From NCBI RefSeq assembly GCF_014203045.1, contig NZ_JACHIF010000008.1, forward strand, positions 186,001 to 250,000: a stretch of 64,000 nt of DNA. Direction: 5' to 3'. Each line of letters begins with the position of its first letter. Position 1 is the stretch's first letter. Shown piece after piece: positions 19,597 to 28,443 of the stretch. Made by a program: the position numbers and the translations under genes. The DNA comes from Prosthecobacter dejongeii. Its GTDB lineage: Bacteria; Verrucomicrobiota; Verrucomicrobiia; Verrucomicrobiales; Verrucomicrobiaceae. Under the pieces are notes generated by a model that had not been told where the DNA came from, ran no database searches, and saw nothing but the letters and a program-made list of their open reading frames with translations.

Positions 19597-20634
19597 TTAC
19601 GGCGGGCTGATCCTTCCCCACCAGACGGTAGGCGAGCGTTTGCCTGGCCTAGCTTCCCCACCAGGAATGAGGATTTGGCCACGCCAAGACACTGTGGGGG
19701 TGGTAACCAGTGAAAAAGGCAATTCTCCCATGCCACCCCAACTATCGCTACCAGGGTGGTAGCTGAGGATTTCGCGGGGGAAGCCAGGGTGTTTTTCCTT
19801 CGGCTCAAAGTGGGCGAGGGCACCGTCATCACCACCGAGGATCAAAAGGTGACCATCCACTACGGGGGCCGGGCTGGGGGCGGCTACTGCAACACGTGGT
19901 AGATCCGCTATCTTTTTCCAGCCGTGGTTAGGCTGGAAGCGCCAGGCATCCTTCAACCATTCCCGCTCCGGTTTTCCGTCCACTCCAGACTTTAAAGCGG
20001 CTCCACTCATGAGGAATAACGTGCCTTCATGGGCTGCCATGGTCGCTAAGATACGGGCAGGACCTGGGCAGGGGGGGAGTTCACACCAGCCTTGATCCGT
20101 TTGTTTGAGATCCAGCGCCCAGAGGGTTTTCAAGGCTTCTGTCGCAGTGGGTTTTTCGATGCCACCTACGACATAGAGGATGCCCTCCATTGCTACTCCT
20201 GACATGAACGCACAAGCTTTGGGAAGAGGGGGGAGCGATTGAGTCGTGATCTTACCCCCGACGTAACATAAGCGAAAGACGTCCCGAAAGTTTTCAGTGG
20301 CATCGCCTCCTCCCACACAGATGAGACTGTCATCGGTGGTTACAGAAACTCCATATCCATTGGGGCGTGGCAACTGGCCGATCTTCATCCACGGGCCTTC
20401 AGGTTTTTCCAAAGCGTAAATCGCATCATACCAGACTTTGGTTCCGCCATCCCAAGGTCGTTTATCGGGGAAATTGGTGCCCCCTGCAACCATCAATGTT
20501 CCGCCCGAAACGCCTGCAAAAACCCCTGCAAAACCTTCGGAATCTGGCAATGGCGGCAGAGACGTCCAATCATCTTCAGCAACGGCAGCGGTGAGTGAAA
20601 GCATAAGCAGGGCAGCAGTCAGCAAGTGTTTCAT
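19597..20634 (-). CDS. N-acetylneuraminate epimerase-like kelch protein (NanM type)
   Basis: Secreted six-bladed kelch propeller of about 345 residues, resembling NanM, the periplasmic mutarotase that interconverts alpha and beta sialic acid. It carries a signal peptide (MKHLLTAALLMLSLTAAVA) and kelch blades such as LMVAGGTNFPDKRPWDGGTKVWYDAIYAL, ICVGGGDATENFRDVFRL, LYVVGGIEKPTATEALKTLWALDL and LLILGGDDGALAHF. The start is put at ATG 20634, which begins the signal peptide; an ATG five codons upstream is also in frame. It is divergent from a sialidase gene, which supports the sialic-acid role. The epimerase activity is inferred from family and context. Confidence 0.82.
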   Translation of the reverse strand: MKHLLTAALLMLSLTAAVAEDDWTSLPPLPDSEGFAGVFAGVSGGTLMVAGGTNFPDKRPWDGGTKVWYDAIYALEKPEGPWMKIGQLPRPNGYGVSVTTDDSLICVGGGDATENFRDVFRLCYVGGKITTQSLPPLPKACAFMSGVAMEGILYVVGGIEKPTATEALKTLWALDLKQTDQGWCELPPCPGPARILATMAAHEGTLFLMSGAALKSGVDGKPEREWLKDAWRFQPNHGWKKIADLPRVAVAAPSPAPVVDGHLLILGGDDGALAHFEPKEKHPGFPREILSYHPGSDSWGGMGELPFSLVTTPTVSWRGQILIPGGEARPGKRSPTVWWGRISPP

Positions 20635-20793
20635 TGAGATGGAAGTCATAACATCGCAGCGGACCTATAGGCGAGATTTTCTTCCTGGTTAACAAAGCTA
20701 GCCATGGCTCTGAAGGGGGCGAGCTGATCTGGATAGCTGGATTGACCAGTGAGATGCTGTTCCAAGTGGCGTTATCCTCCGCCTATCTCCACC

Positions 20794-22041
20794 ATGATTA
20801 TAAAACTCCTTACTGCTGCTTTTCTCGTCTTAAGCTTCCCTCTCTTTGCCGCAGAGCCTTTCATGGCGAAACAGGACCTTTTTAAGGTTGGGGATATGGG
20901 TTATAAAATTTTTCATATTCCTGGGATTGTCGTCACTGCCAAAGGCACTGTGTTGGCATGGTGCGAGGCGAGAAAAAACGGCAGTGATTGGGACCAGATA
21001 GACATTCTTCTACGCCGTAGTACGGATGATGGTCTAACATGGAGTGCGGCAAAAAATATCGTTTCCGTGGAAGGACCAAAAAAGAAAAACCCTTTTGCTC
21101 TTTTAATCAAAAATACAGATCCTAACACGGTCACCTACAACAATCCCGTTCTGATCGCAGGCAAGGATGGCACGGTCCACATGCTGTTTTGCCTGGAGTA
21201 TATGCGTGCGTTTTATCAGCGTAGTACGGATGATGGCCAAACGTGGAGCAAGCCGACGGAGATCACTGCGGCCTTCGAGTCATTTCGTCCGGTTTATGAT
21301 TGGAAAGTATTGGCCACAGGTCCCAATCATAGCATTCAGCTGAAAAGCGGACGTTTAGTGGTCCCTGTGTGGCTTTCCACCGGGACGGGGGGGAACGCAC
21401 ACCGCCCGAGTGTGACGGCAACGATTTACAGCGATGATGAAGGCATGACATGGAAAGCCGGTGAGATTGCTGTTCCCAATACTGAAGAGTGGGTCAACCC
21501 GAATGAAACCGTGGCGGTGGAACTTGCGGATGGGGGCGTGATGCTGAATGTCCGTAGTGAGTCAAAAACTCACCGCCGTCTTGTGACGGTAAGTCCTGAT
21601 GGAGCAACGAACTGGAGCCGACCCCGTTTTGATGAGAGCTTGCTTGAGCCAATCTGCATGGGGGGTATTGTTCGTTATACCAAAGCTGAAACTGGGCAAA
21701 AAAACCGTCTCTTGTTTTCCAATCCGCACAATCTCAGCAAAGCGAAAGGTCAGGAGGAAGCGGGGAAAAGTCGTGATCGAAAAAATCTAAGTGTCAAAGT
21801 AAGTTATGATGAAGGCCAGACCTGGGCGGTGAATAAAACCGTTTCGCCAGGCTGGAGTGCTTACAGCGACATCGCCGTGACCCAGACAGGGACAATTCTG
21901 AGTTTCCATGGTGCTGCCGAAGAAAAGCACCACTTCGCGGGCGACCGACTGACCCTGTGCCGCTTTAATCTCGAATGGTTAACAGATGGGAAAGATAGCA
22001 CCCCCGATGGCCCCAAGGCTTTTATGCCATCGGGGGAGTGA
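20794..22041 (+). CDS. Exo-alpha-sialidase-like secreted protein with altered RIP motif
   Basis: Predicted secreted six-bladed sialidase (neuraminidase-like), 415 residues, that would release terminal sialic acid. The ATG 20794 begins a signal peptide (MIIKLLTAAFLVLSFPLFA). Four Asp boxes are visible: RRSTDDGLTW, QRSTDDGQTW, YSDDEGMTW and SYDEGQTW. The conserved N-terminal R-I-P motif, whose Arg belongs to the sialate-binding triad, reads FHIPGIV here (about residue 40, codon CAT), followed by the normal GTVLAWCEAR. Loss of that Arg could mean a different substrate or another member of the superfamily. It is divergent from the NanM-like gene and convergent with ilvD (5 bp gap). Confidence 0.85.
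   Translation: MIIKLLTAAFLVLSFPLFAAEPFMAKQDLFKVGDMGYKIFHIPGIVVTAKGTVLAWCEARKNGSDWDQIDILLRRSTDDGLTWSAAKNIVSVEGPKKKNPFALLIKNTDPNTVTYNNPVLIAGKDGTVHMLFCLEYMRAFYQRSTDDGQTWSKPTEITAAFESFRPVYDWKVLATGPNHSIQLKSGRLVVPVWLSTGTGGNAHRPSVTATIYSDDEGMTWKAGEIAVPNTEEWVNPNETVAVELADGGVMLNVRSESKTHRRLVTVSPDGATNWSRPRFDESLLEPICMGGIVRYTKAETGQKNRLLFSNPHNLSKAKGQEEAGKSRDRKNLSVKVSYDEGQTWAVNKTVSPGWSAYSDIAVTQTGTILSFHGAAEEKHHFAGDRLTLCRFNLEWLTDGKDSTPDGPKAFMPSGE
22001..22036. terminator. Hairpin at the sialidase/ilvD convergent junction
   Basis: Perfect 11-base arms CCCCCGATGGC (22001-22011) and GCCATCGGGGG (22026-22036) with a 14-base loop inside the last sialidase codons. No T tract follows on either strand; it could serve as a bidirectional transcript end or a stabilising stem. 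Confidence 0.5.
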
Positions 22042-22046
22042 CCGGA

Positions 22047-23735
22047 TCAACCCTGAGGAATTTTTAAAATCGCTCCCGTGTCGGCACTGCTCACCATGGC
22101 CGCATAACGTGCAAGGTAACCTGAACGAGCTTTCGGGGCGGGGGCCGTCCATTTTCGTTTTCTCGCTTCCATCAATTCTTCTGAGATCAGAAGATTGATG
22201 GAACGTTCAGGAATATTGATTTCAATTAGGTCCCCAGCCTCAATGAAAGCGATGGGGCCGCCGGCTGCAGCTTCAGGAGAAACATGACCGATGGCGCCGC
22301 CGCGTGTGGCTCCTGAAAAGCGACCATCTGTGATGAGGGCTACGTAATCTCCCAAACCACGGCCTGCGATGGCGGAGGTAGGGGCAAGCATCTCCTGCAT
22401 GCCTGGGCCGCCTCGTGGGCCTTCATAACGGATCACCACCACGTCACCAGCTTTCACCTGACCACTTAAAATGCCCAAATGCGCTTGTTCCTGAGAATCA
22501 AAGATTACGGCTTTGCCTGTGAATCGCATCATGGAGGGGCTAACGCCGGCGGTCTTCACCACACAACCATCGGGGGCGATATTACCGAATAATACCGCTA
22601 GCCCGCCTTTGAGTGAATGAGCTTCGGGGATGGAGCGAATCACATCGGTATCCTTCACTTCAGCGATGGAGAAAGTTTCACTTAAAGTTAGGCCGCTAAC
22701 CGTTAAAGCATCAGCATGTAGCAGGCCAGGCTGAGTTGCTAAGGTTTTCAGAATGGCCATGATGCCTCCGGCTCGATCCACATCCTCCATAAAATAATGT
22801 CCGGAAGGAGCTACCTTGCAGATGTGAGGCACACGTTCCGCGATGGCATTGAAGTCTTCCATCGACAGAGGCACGCCAGCTTCGTGAGCCACCGCGATGG
22901 TATGCAAAATGGTGTTGGAGGAACCTCCCATGGCCATGTCTAAAGCCAGGGCATTTTCAAAGGCTTCGCGGGTGAGGAGATCGGACGGTCTCACGTTATC
23001 CCGCACAAGCCGCACAATGGCACGACCTGCACGCTGAAAGAGAGCGTCGCGTGCGGGATCTGTGGCCAGGATGGAGCCATTACCCGGAAGGGCCCAGCCC
23101 AGTGCTTCGCACAGGCAATTCATCGAGTTTGCGGTGAACATGCCAGAGCAGGAACCGCAGCTAGGGCAGGCATTCTTTTCAATGTCACTCAGCTCTTGTT
23201 CCGTGATCGTTTGGGAAGATAATTGACCCACCGCCTCGAACACAGAAGCGAGATTTAAAGCCCGCCCCGTAGTTGGGTCCTTTCCTGAGCGCATGGGGCC
23301 ACCAGAAACGAAGATGGAGGGGATATTCACCCGTGCTGCACCCATCATCATCCCTGGCACGATTTTGTCACAATTGGGAATACAAACCACGCCGTCAAAG
23401 CAGTGCGCGCGTAGCATCGTTTCGATGCAGTCAGCGATTAACTCGCGTGAGGCAAGAGAGTATTTCATGCCGCCATGCCCCATGGCGATGCCGTCATCCA
23501 CACCGATGCAGTTGAACTCAAAGGGGACACCCCCTGCCGCCCGCACGGCTTCACGCACCTTTTTACCCACGACGTCCAGATGGGCGTGCCCCGGGATGAT
23601 TTGCACAAAGGAGTTCGCAATGGCGATGAAGGGTTTACCCCAGTCTTCTTCAGATTGGATCACGCCTGTGGCTCGAAGGAGGCTGCGGTGAGGAGCTCGT
23701 GTAAAGCCTTTTTTGATGGTGTCGCTGATGGCCAT
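22047..23735 (-). CDS. ilvD: Dihydroxy-acid dehydratase
   Basis: Fe-S enzyme of valine and isoleucine synthesis that dehydrates 2,3-dihydroxy-3-methylbutanoate (and the pentanoate) to the 2-oxo acid. It is 562 residues long. Landmarks: [10 protein letters not shown] near residue 40, the cluster Cys in [16 protein letters not shown] (about 115), [17 protein letters not shown] (about 185), and [20 protein letters not shown] toward the C-terminus. The start is ATG 23735 ([10 protein letters not shown]), since the family begins there; the frame extends 10 codons further. It is divergent from a LysR-type gene across 91 bp that holds a palindrome, so it is probably regulated by it. Confident. Confidence 0.96.
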   Translation of the reverse strand: MAISDTIKKGFTRAPHRSLLRATGVIQSEEDWGKPFIAIANSFVQIIPGHAHLDVVGKKVREAVRAAGGVPFEFNCIGVDDGIAMGHGGMKYSLASRELIADCIETMLRAHCFDGVVCIPNCDKIVPGMMMGAARVNIPSIFVSGGPMRSGKDPTTGRALNLASVFEAVGQLSSQTITEQELSDIEKNACPSCGSCSGMFTANSMNCLCEALGWALPGNGSILATDPARDALFQRAGRAIVRLVRDNVRPSDLLTREAFENALALDMAMGGSSNTILHTIAVAHEAGVPLSMEDFNAIAERVPHICKVAPSGHYFMEDVDRAGGIMAILKTLATQPGLLHADALTVSGLTLSETFSIAEVKDTDVIRSIPEAHSLKGGLAVLFGNIAPDGCVVKTAGVSPSMMRFTGKAVIFDSQEQAHLGILSGQVKAGDVVVIRYEGPRGGPGMQEMLAPTSAIAGRGLGDYVALITDGRFSGATRGGAIGHVSPEAAAGGPIAFIEAGDLIEINIPERSINLLISEELMEARKRKWTAPAPKARSGYLARYAAMVSSADTGAILKIPQG

Positions 23736-23777
23736 AATAAATGGAGAGTCGATTGAGGCCTCCACCTTGAATTAAGA

Positions 23778-23789
23778 TTATCATGATAA
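23778..23789. promoter_or_regulatory. Palindrome between ilvD and LysR gene
   Basis: TTATCATGATAA is a perfect 12-base palindrome 38 bp before the LysR gene start and 43 bp before the ilvD start. LysR-type regulators usually bind AT-rich dyads in such shared regions, so this is the candidate operator. Confidence 0.5.
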
Positions 23790-23826
23790 AATGATCACTT
23801 TTGCGTTTTTGTGATACTAATTCGGT

Positions 23827-24717
23827 ATGGACTATTCCCTCCGTGAAATCGAATGCTTCATTGCTGTTGCAGAAGAGCTTTCTTTTACGAGAGCTGCACG
23901 ACGGCTGCATCTAGCGCAACCTCCACTCTCCAGGCATATCCGCACTTTGGAGGAAAAGATGGGAGCGATACTTTTTGCTCGGGAGCCGAGACGAATCTCT
24001 CTAACCACTGCTGGGAGCTTGTTTTATGAAGAGGTGTGTAATGTGCCTCGTCTATTAACAAGAGCAGGGGAGGCTGCACGCCGTTGTGCTTTGGGCGAGA
24101 CGTCAAGACTACGTCTAGGCTTCGTCAGTGCCGTGATGAATGATGCCTTGATCGAATGTTTTCGGAATTATCGACATCAGCAGCCTGCTGTGCAAGTGAT
24201 GCTGCACGACTTACCTCCCAATGAACAATTGAAAGCGATTGCGGAAGGTCATTTGGACGGGGGCTTTGTGGGTATCATCCCTTCCGTTAGGCCTTCTGGG
24301 ATCCAATTCATTTCTTGGCATCAAGAGCCCTTGGTCTGTTACGTGCCTGTGGGGCATCGCCTGGCAGATTTACGCAGTGTGTCTTTGGCCTCATTGGCGG
24401 AGGAGTCTTTCATCGGGGTGTCGCATGATTCAGCCCCTGCTTTTTCAGCGCATGTGCGAGACTTGTGTAAAGCGGCTGGGTTTCGCCCTCGTCTCATTTT
24501 GGAATCTCCTCGTGCGCAGGCAGTGGCTTTGATGGTCGCCGCAGGTTCTGGCATCGCCATTCTACCTGCGGCTCTGGAGCAGTTCATGAAGAAATCGGTT
24601 TGTGCCATCCCTTTGAAAGGCACACCGAAAATTACCCATGTTTTTGCCTGCCAAAAAGGCAGACTTCAGGGGCCGTTAGCACATCTCATTCGACTGATAC
24701 GGTCTCCCAAAGGCTGA
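23827..24717 (+). CDS. LysR-type transcriptional regulator
   Basis: A 296-residue regulator of standard length. The N-terminal winged helix-turn-helix is typical: MDYSLREIECFIAVAEELSFTRAARRLHLAQPPLSRHIRTLEEKMGAILFAREPRRISLTTAG. The C-terminal co-inducer domain begins about residue 90 (LRLGFVSAVMND) and resembles the CbbR/CatR-like periplasmic-binding fold. It is divergent from ilvD, with a 12-base palindrome in the gap. This arrangement suggests control of ilvD and of itself, with a branched-chain intermediate as a plausible ligand (inference). It converges with the DUF1080 fusion gene, leaving 31 bp with no evident terminator. Confidence 0.93.
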   Translation: MDYSLREIECFIAVAEELSFTRAARRLHLAQPPLSRHIRTLEEKMGAILFAREPRRISLTTAGSLFYEEVCNVPRLLTRAGEAARRCALGETSRLRLGFVSAVMNDALIECFRNYRHQQPAVQVMLHDLPPNEQLKAIAEGHLDGGFVGIIPSVRPSGIQFISWHQEPLVCYVPVGHRLADLRSVSLASLAEESFIGVSHDSAPAFSAHVRDLCKAAGFRPRLILESPRAQAVALMVAAGSGIAILPAALEQFMKKSVCAIPLKGTPKITHVFACQKGRLQGPLAHLIRLIRSPKG

Positions 24718-24748
24718 ACTCAATCGTCCTGCCGAATTAACGGGATGG

Positions 24749-27700
24749 CTACAATTCTTCTTGGGTCCAGAAGGTTGTTCGCTCACTGGTGGCCGCGCGA
24801 ACTTGTTTCACTTCTTCTGGAGTAATTGCGGGTGCTTGGTTGCCAAAATGGCTTCGGACATACGTGAGCACATCCGCCATTTGTTGGTCATCCAGGCCCA
24901 TCGGCGGCATGGGCAATGGGGCGATCTGTTTGAATTCTTTTCCGTCCACTTGGATCGGGCCATTCAGGCCGTGGAGCACAATCTTGATCAGCTTCGCCGC
25001 ATCGCCACGAATCCAGTCGGTGCCTGCGATGCTTGGGTAAACGCCAGGCAGTCCTTTACCCTCAGGTTGGTGGCAGTTTAGGCACAGGGCATCATAAACA
25101 GCCTTGCCGGGGTGAATCACGACGGGGGCTGCGTTGGCGATCTTCTTAACGTACTCTGCCTGTGCAGGCCGGTTGTTAAACGTCAGCTTTGCCAAAACGG
25201 GCTGCCACTTTGGTTGCAGTGCCCGAACGGATTGACGAAGGGCATAGTCTAAAAACTTGTCCATCGGGTGATCGAGAACTAGGGTGGCAATCTCGACGGC
25301 TTCAAGCTGGCTGAGCCGAGCACTGGCGACGACGGCTTCGAGTCTAACCCTAGGGTGTACGTCGTTTGCAGCTTGGGTTAATCGAGCTACGCTGTCAGGA
25401 AGGCGATCTGCCCAAGCTCCCACCACACGGGCCGCGTAGGCTCTCACTCGGGCATCTTTAGCCTTGAGGAGACGATCCAGTAATCCTGGATTGACGGTTT
25501 CGTGGGCCTCATAAACGCCGCATACTTCCATGAGCTGATGCTCATCTTGAGCTTTAACGATGAATGCATCCGCAGCAGGAATGACGTCATTCGTTGGGCC
25601 ATCAAACAACAAGCGTTTGGCTTGATAACGAGTCCATCGTTCAGGTGAAGCTAGCTGTTCAAGTAATGCCGCAGGTTTCATTTCAGCAAGTTTAGGCTGC
25701 TTCACTGGTGCATGGCCTTTAGCCGTGATGCGCCAGATACGGCCATGGACGCGATCACGGCGGGGGTCTGCATAACTCGCCTGATAGTGACCAATCACGG
25801 GATTGAACCAGTCACATAGATACATGGCTCCATCTGGCCCCACGCTCACATCCACTGGGCGGAAGGAGGGATCGGAAGATTTCACCAGTTTTGGAAGTTG
25901 AGTCGTTTTGTAGCCGGAGCCTTCGTCTTCAAAGCGGTGCAACTCCACCACGCTGCCAAAGTAGCCGCCGATCAAAGCTGTGCCTTGAATCTGCTCCGGT
26001 AAGGCCTTGGTGCCGATGATCTCAATGGAATTTGTCTTGGGGCTGGAATCAAAAAGCATCCCGGTCGGGTGATATTCATCTGGGTCTTTCATGGCGATGA
26101 GACCAGGCGTGCTGAAGTAGCCCGCTGGGCGGTCACCGCTCTTGTGGAAGACTTGGTTGTAATCATCAAAGGCCACTCCCCAGCAATTATGCCCAGCTTT
26201 GCCCCCGTTAAAAAACGCATCCATTTTTTGCGTGCGTTTATTGTAGCGCCAGACCCCGGCTTTTTCTAAAACAGCCAGACCGTGGGAGGTTTCCACCCGT
26301 GAGTAAGCATGCAGTCCCTGAGTGAACCACAAGCTGCCATCTGGACCATGGCAAATGGAATTCACCAACTGATGAGTATCACCGATGCCAAATCCTGAAT
26401 AAAGCACCGTCTTCACATCGGCCTTATCATCGCCGTTGGTATCTTTGAGATGCAGGATCTGGTCAAAGTCGCAAACATACACTCCCCCATCTCCCGGCTC
26501 TACCCCTTGCACCATGGTTAGGCCTTCGGCGAAGCGCGTGGATTTGTCGGCTTTGCCATCACCATCCGTGTCTTGGAGGATCAAGATGTAGTCGTTGGGT
26601 TTGATGCCGGGTAAGGTGTGCGGATAGGTGGGGGAGCAGGCGACGTAAAGCCGACCACGCTCATCCCAGGAGAATTGGGTGGGCTTCGCGACATCAAGCT
26701 CTTCAGAAGCAAAAAGATTGATCTCATAACCTTCAGCGACCGTGAATGCGGCGAGTTGCTCAGCCGCTGACAAAACCTTCTCTGGGGTCCCTTTGGCCGG
26801 CAGTCCAGGTTCTTCATTCGGCACAGCTTCTCCACGTGCTAGCTTGATAATACGTGTATCCAGCTTCACGACGAGGGGTTTATAACTTTCAAAACTCTCA
26901 CGCAACGATGGCGCGTTCTCAGCAGGTTTCCCAAACATTTGGGTGACTCGATCTCCATAGACGAAAGACCAGTTGGCTGGCCGCCAGCAGTCAAACCAGA
27001 GTCTGTTTTTTTCTACGATGGCCTGTTTTAGTGCTGTTAGGTCATCACCTTCGCTGGTGGATAGGCCAAGTTGTCCCGCAACCATTTTAGCTACCACTTT
27101 CAGCCCTTCAGAGTTCAAGTGAAGGCCATTGTCCGTCAGTGGAGTTTCGTTGGAATTACGTTCAGAAAGCGGCGTGTAAAGATCCACATAAAGGGCTCCA
27201 CGTTGTTTGGCGATGTCACGCACAGCATTTGCATACAGCCCTACATCGGCATTTCTCAAAGTCAGATCAGGGGCATGCGGGGCGTTGGTTTTTTCAAACG
27301 GCATAGGCCCGATAAGAACTAGGCGCGGAGTGACACTGCTAAACTGGTCTAACAAACGATGGTAGGCAGACTGAAATTCAGCCAGCCTTCCGGGCCCATC
27401 GAAAGACTCGACCTGACCAAACTGGGCGATGATGATGCCTGCACCAACGGCCTGGAGTTGTCCTTTCCAATCACCAAAGTTCAGATCCCGCCACTGCTCA
27501 TAAACGGTGTCACCCTCCCAAGCCATGCTGCGAAAATGGGGGGCTTTTTCTACCAAAGCGTGAGTCAAAATGGCCTCTAATTCGCCTGCTTTTTGCTCGC
27601 GAACGAGATTGGTCTGGCCTGCCAGGACGAGGATTTCATGGGGTGCCACGCTAAACTTCCCATCTTTAAACGGAAGCGATGGGAGCTGGGCTGAATCTGG

Positions 27701-28360
27701 ATTTCCAAAGCGGTTTAGGATTTCCTTTTCCCCTGGAACGAGGGCATCCGGCATTTCCTCAATGACAATGTTACGAAAGGCGATTTCCGCCTTGCAGTTG
27801 CCGTGGATTTGCAGCGCGATGAGGCCTTTGGGGGCAATGTCTGGTGCGCGTTCCGTATAGTCCACCGTGCGTATGCCATTGACCAAGATGCGGATGCGTT
27901 CCGCTTCGGCGATAATTTCGTAGGTATTCCATTCGCCAGGCTTTTCAGCTTTCTCAATGATCTCTTTCACCGCCTTGGCCAGCATCACCTTACGACGAGA
28001 TTCATCGTAGAGACACCCGCTGTAGCCAGCTCCGATATCAGCCTGATAACCGAACATCTCGTTAGGCGGATTAGCGATGCGAACGCTGCGGAATTGCACT
28101 CCACCATTTATAAAACCTTCGGTGCCATTCAGTTTGTATTCCAGTTTGAGGTGGAAATTGCGATAGGGCTTTTTCGTTGCTAGGAATTCATTCTGTGGAT
28201 TTCCTTCCAAAGAGCCGCCCACAATCGTGCCATCCACGATACGCCAAACTTTAGTCGTTTCGCCTTCCCAGCCATTGAAGTTCTTGCCGTTGAAGAGGGA
28301 GACGGGTTCTGCCAGAGCCGTGGTGGTCAGCAGGCATGAAAAAAGAAAACGTAGGATCAT
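24749..28360 (-). CDS. Secreted DUF1080 / SGNH / PVC propeller / HEAT / cytochrome c fusion
   Basis: A 1203-residue exported polysaccharide-breakdown-type fusion. It has a short signal peptide (MILRFLFSCLLTTTALA). DUF1080 (3-keto-disaccharide hydrolase/concanavalin-like fold, about residues 20-215) starts SLFNGKNFNGWEG. Next is an SGNH/GDSL-hydrolase-like domain (about 230-425) with VLAGQTNLV, where the usual GDS is modified, and the catalytic-type DNGLHLNSEG. The PVC dehydrogenase propeller (about 535-905) carries DTDGDGKADKST calcium loops, then HEAT repeats (about 930-1080). The C-terminal cytochrome c motif is CLNCH (about residue 1090), with MPPMG as a possible axial Met. It probably works in the periplasm on sugars, passing electrons to its haem. 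Substrate unknown. Domain order is confident. Confidence 0.88.
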   Translation of the reverse strand: MILRFLFSCLLTTTALAEPVSLFNGKNFNGWEGETTKVWRIVDGTIVGGSLEGNPQNEFLATKKPYRNFHLKLEYKLNGTEGFINGGVQFRSVRIANPPNEMFGYQADIGAGYSGCLYDESRRKVMLAKAVKEIIEKAEKPGEWNTYEIIAEAERIRILVNGIRTVDYTERAPDIAPKGLIALQIHGNCKAEIAFRNIVIEEMPDALVPGEKEILNRFGNPDSAQLPSLPFKDGKFSVAPHEILVLAGQTNLVREQKAGELEAILTHALVEKAPHFRSMAWEGDTVYEQWRDLNFGDWKGQLQAVGAGIIIAQFGQVESFDGPGRLAEFQSAYHRLLDQFSSVTPRLVLIGPMPFEKTNAPHAPDLTLRNADVGLYANAVRDIAKQRGALYVDLYTPLSERNSNETPLTDNGLHLNSEGLKVVAKMVAGQLGLSTSEGDDLTALKQAIVEKNRLWFDCWRPANWSFVYGDRVTQMFGKPAENAPSLRESFESYKPLVVKLDTRIIKLARGEAVPNEEPGLPAKGTPEKVLSAAEQLAAFTVAEGYEINLFASEELDVAKPTQFSWDERGRLYVACSPTYPHTLPGIKPNDYILILQDTDGDGKADKSTRFAEGLTMVQGVEPGDGGVYVCDFDQILHLKDTNGDDKADVKTVLYSGFGIGDTHQLVNSICHGPDGSLWFTQGLHAYSRVETSHGLAVLEKAGVWRYNKRTQKMDAFFNGGKAGHNCWGVAFDDYNQVFHKSGDRPAGYFSTPGLIAMKDPDEYHPTGMLFDSSPKTNSIEIIGTKALPEQIQGTALIGGYFGSVVELHRFEDEGSGYKTTQLPKLVKSSDPSFRPVDVSVGPDGAMYLCDWFNPVIGHYQASYADPRRDRVHGRIWRITAKGHAPVKQPKLAEMKPAALLEQLASPERWTRYQAKRLLFDGPTNDVIPAADAFIVKAQDEHQLMEVCGVYEAHETVNPGLLDRLLKAKDARVRAYAARVVGAWADRLPDSVARLTQAANDVHPRVRLEAVVASARLSQLEAVEIATLVLDHPMDKFLDYALRQSVRALQPKWQPVLAKLTFNNRPAQAEYVKKIANAAPVVIHPGKAVYDALCLNCHQPEGKGLPGVYPSIAGTDWIRGDAAKLIKIVLHGLNGPIQVDGKEFKQIAPLPMPPMGLDDQQMADVLTYVRSHFGNQAPAITPEEVKQVRAATSERTTFWTQEEL

Positions 28361-28443
28361 GAAAATGGGTGGGATGGAACGTGGTTAATCGTCCATTGCT
28401 TGCGAGCAAAAGGGTGAGTAGCGTTTATCTAACAAGTGTAGTT

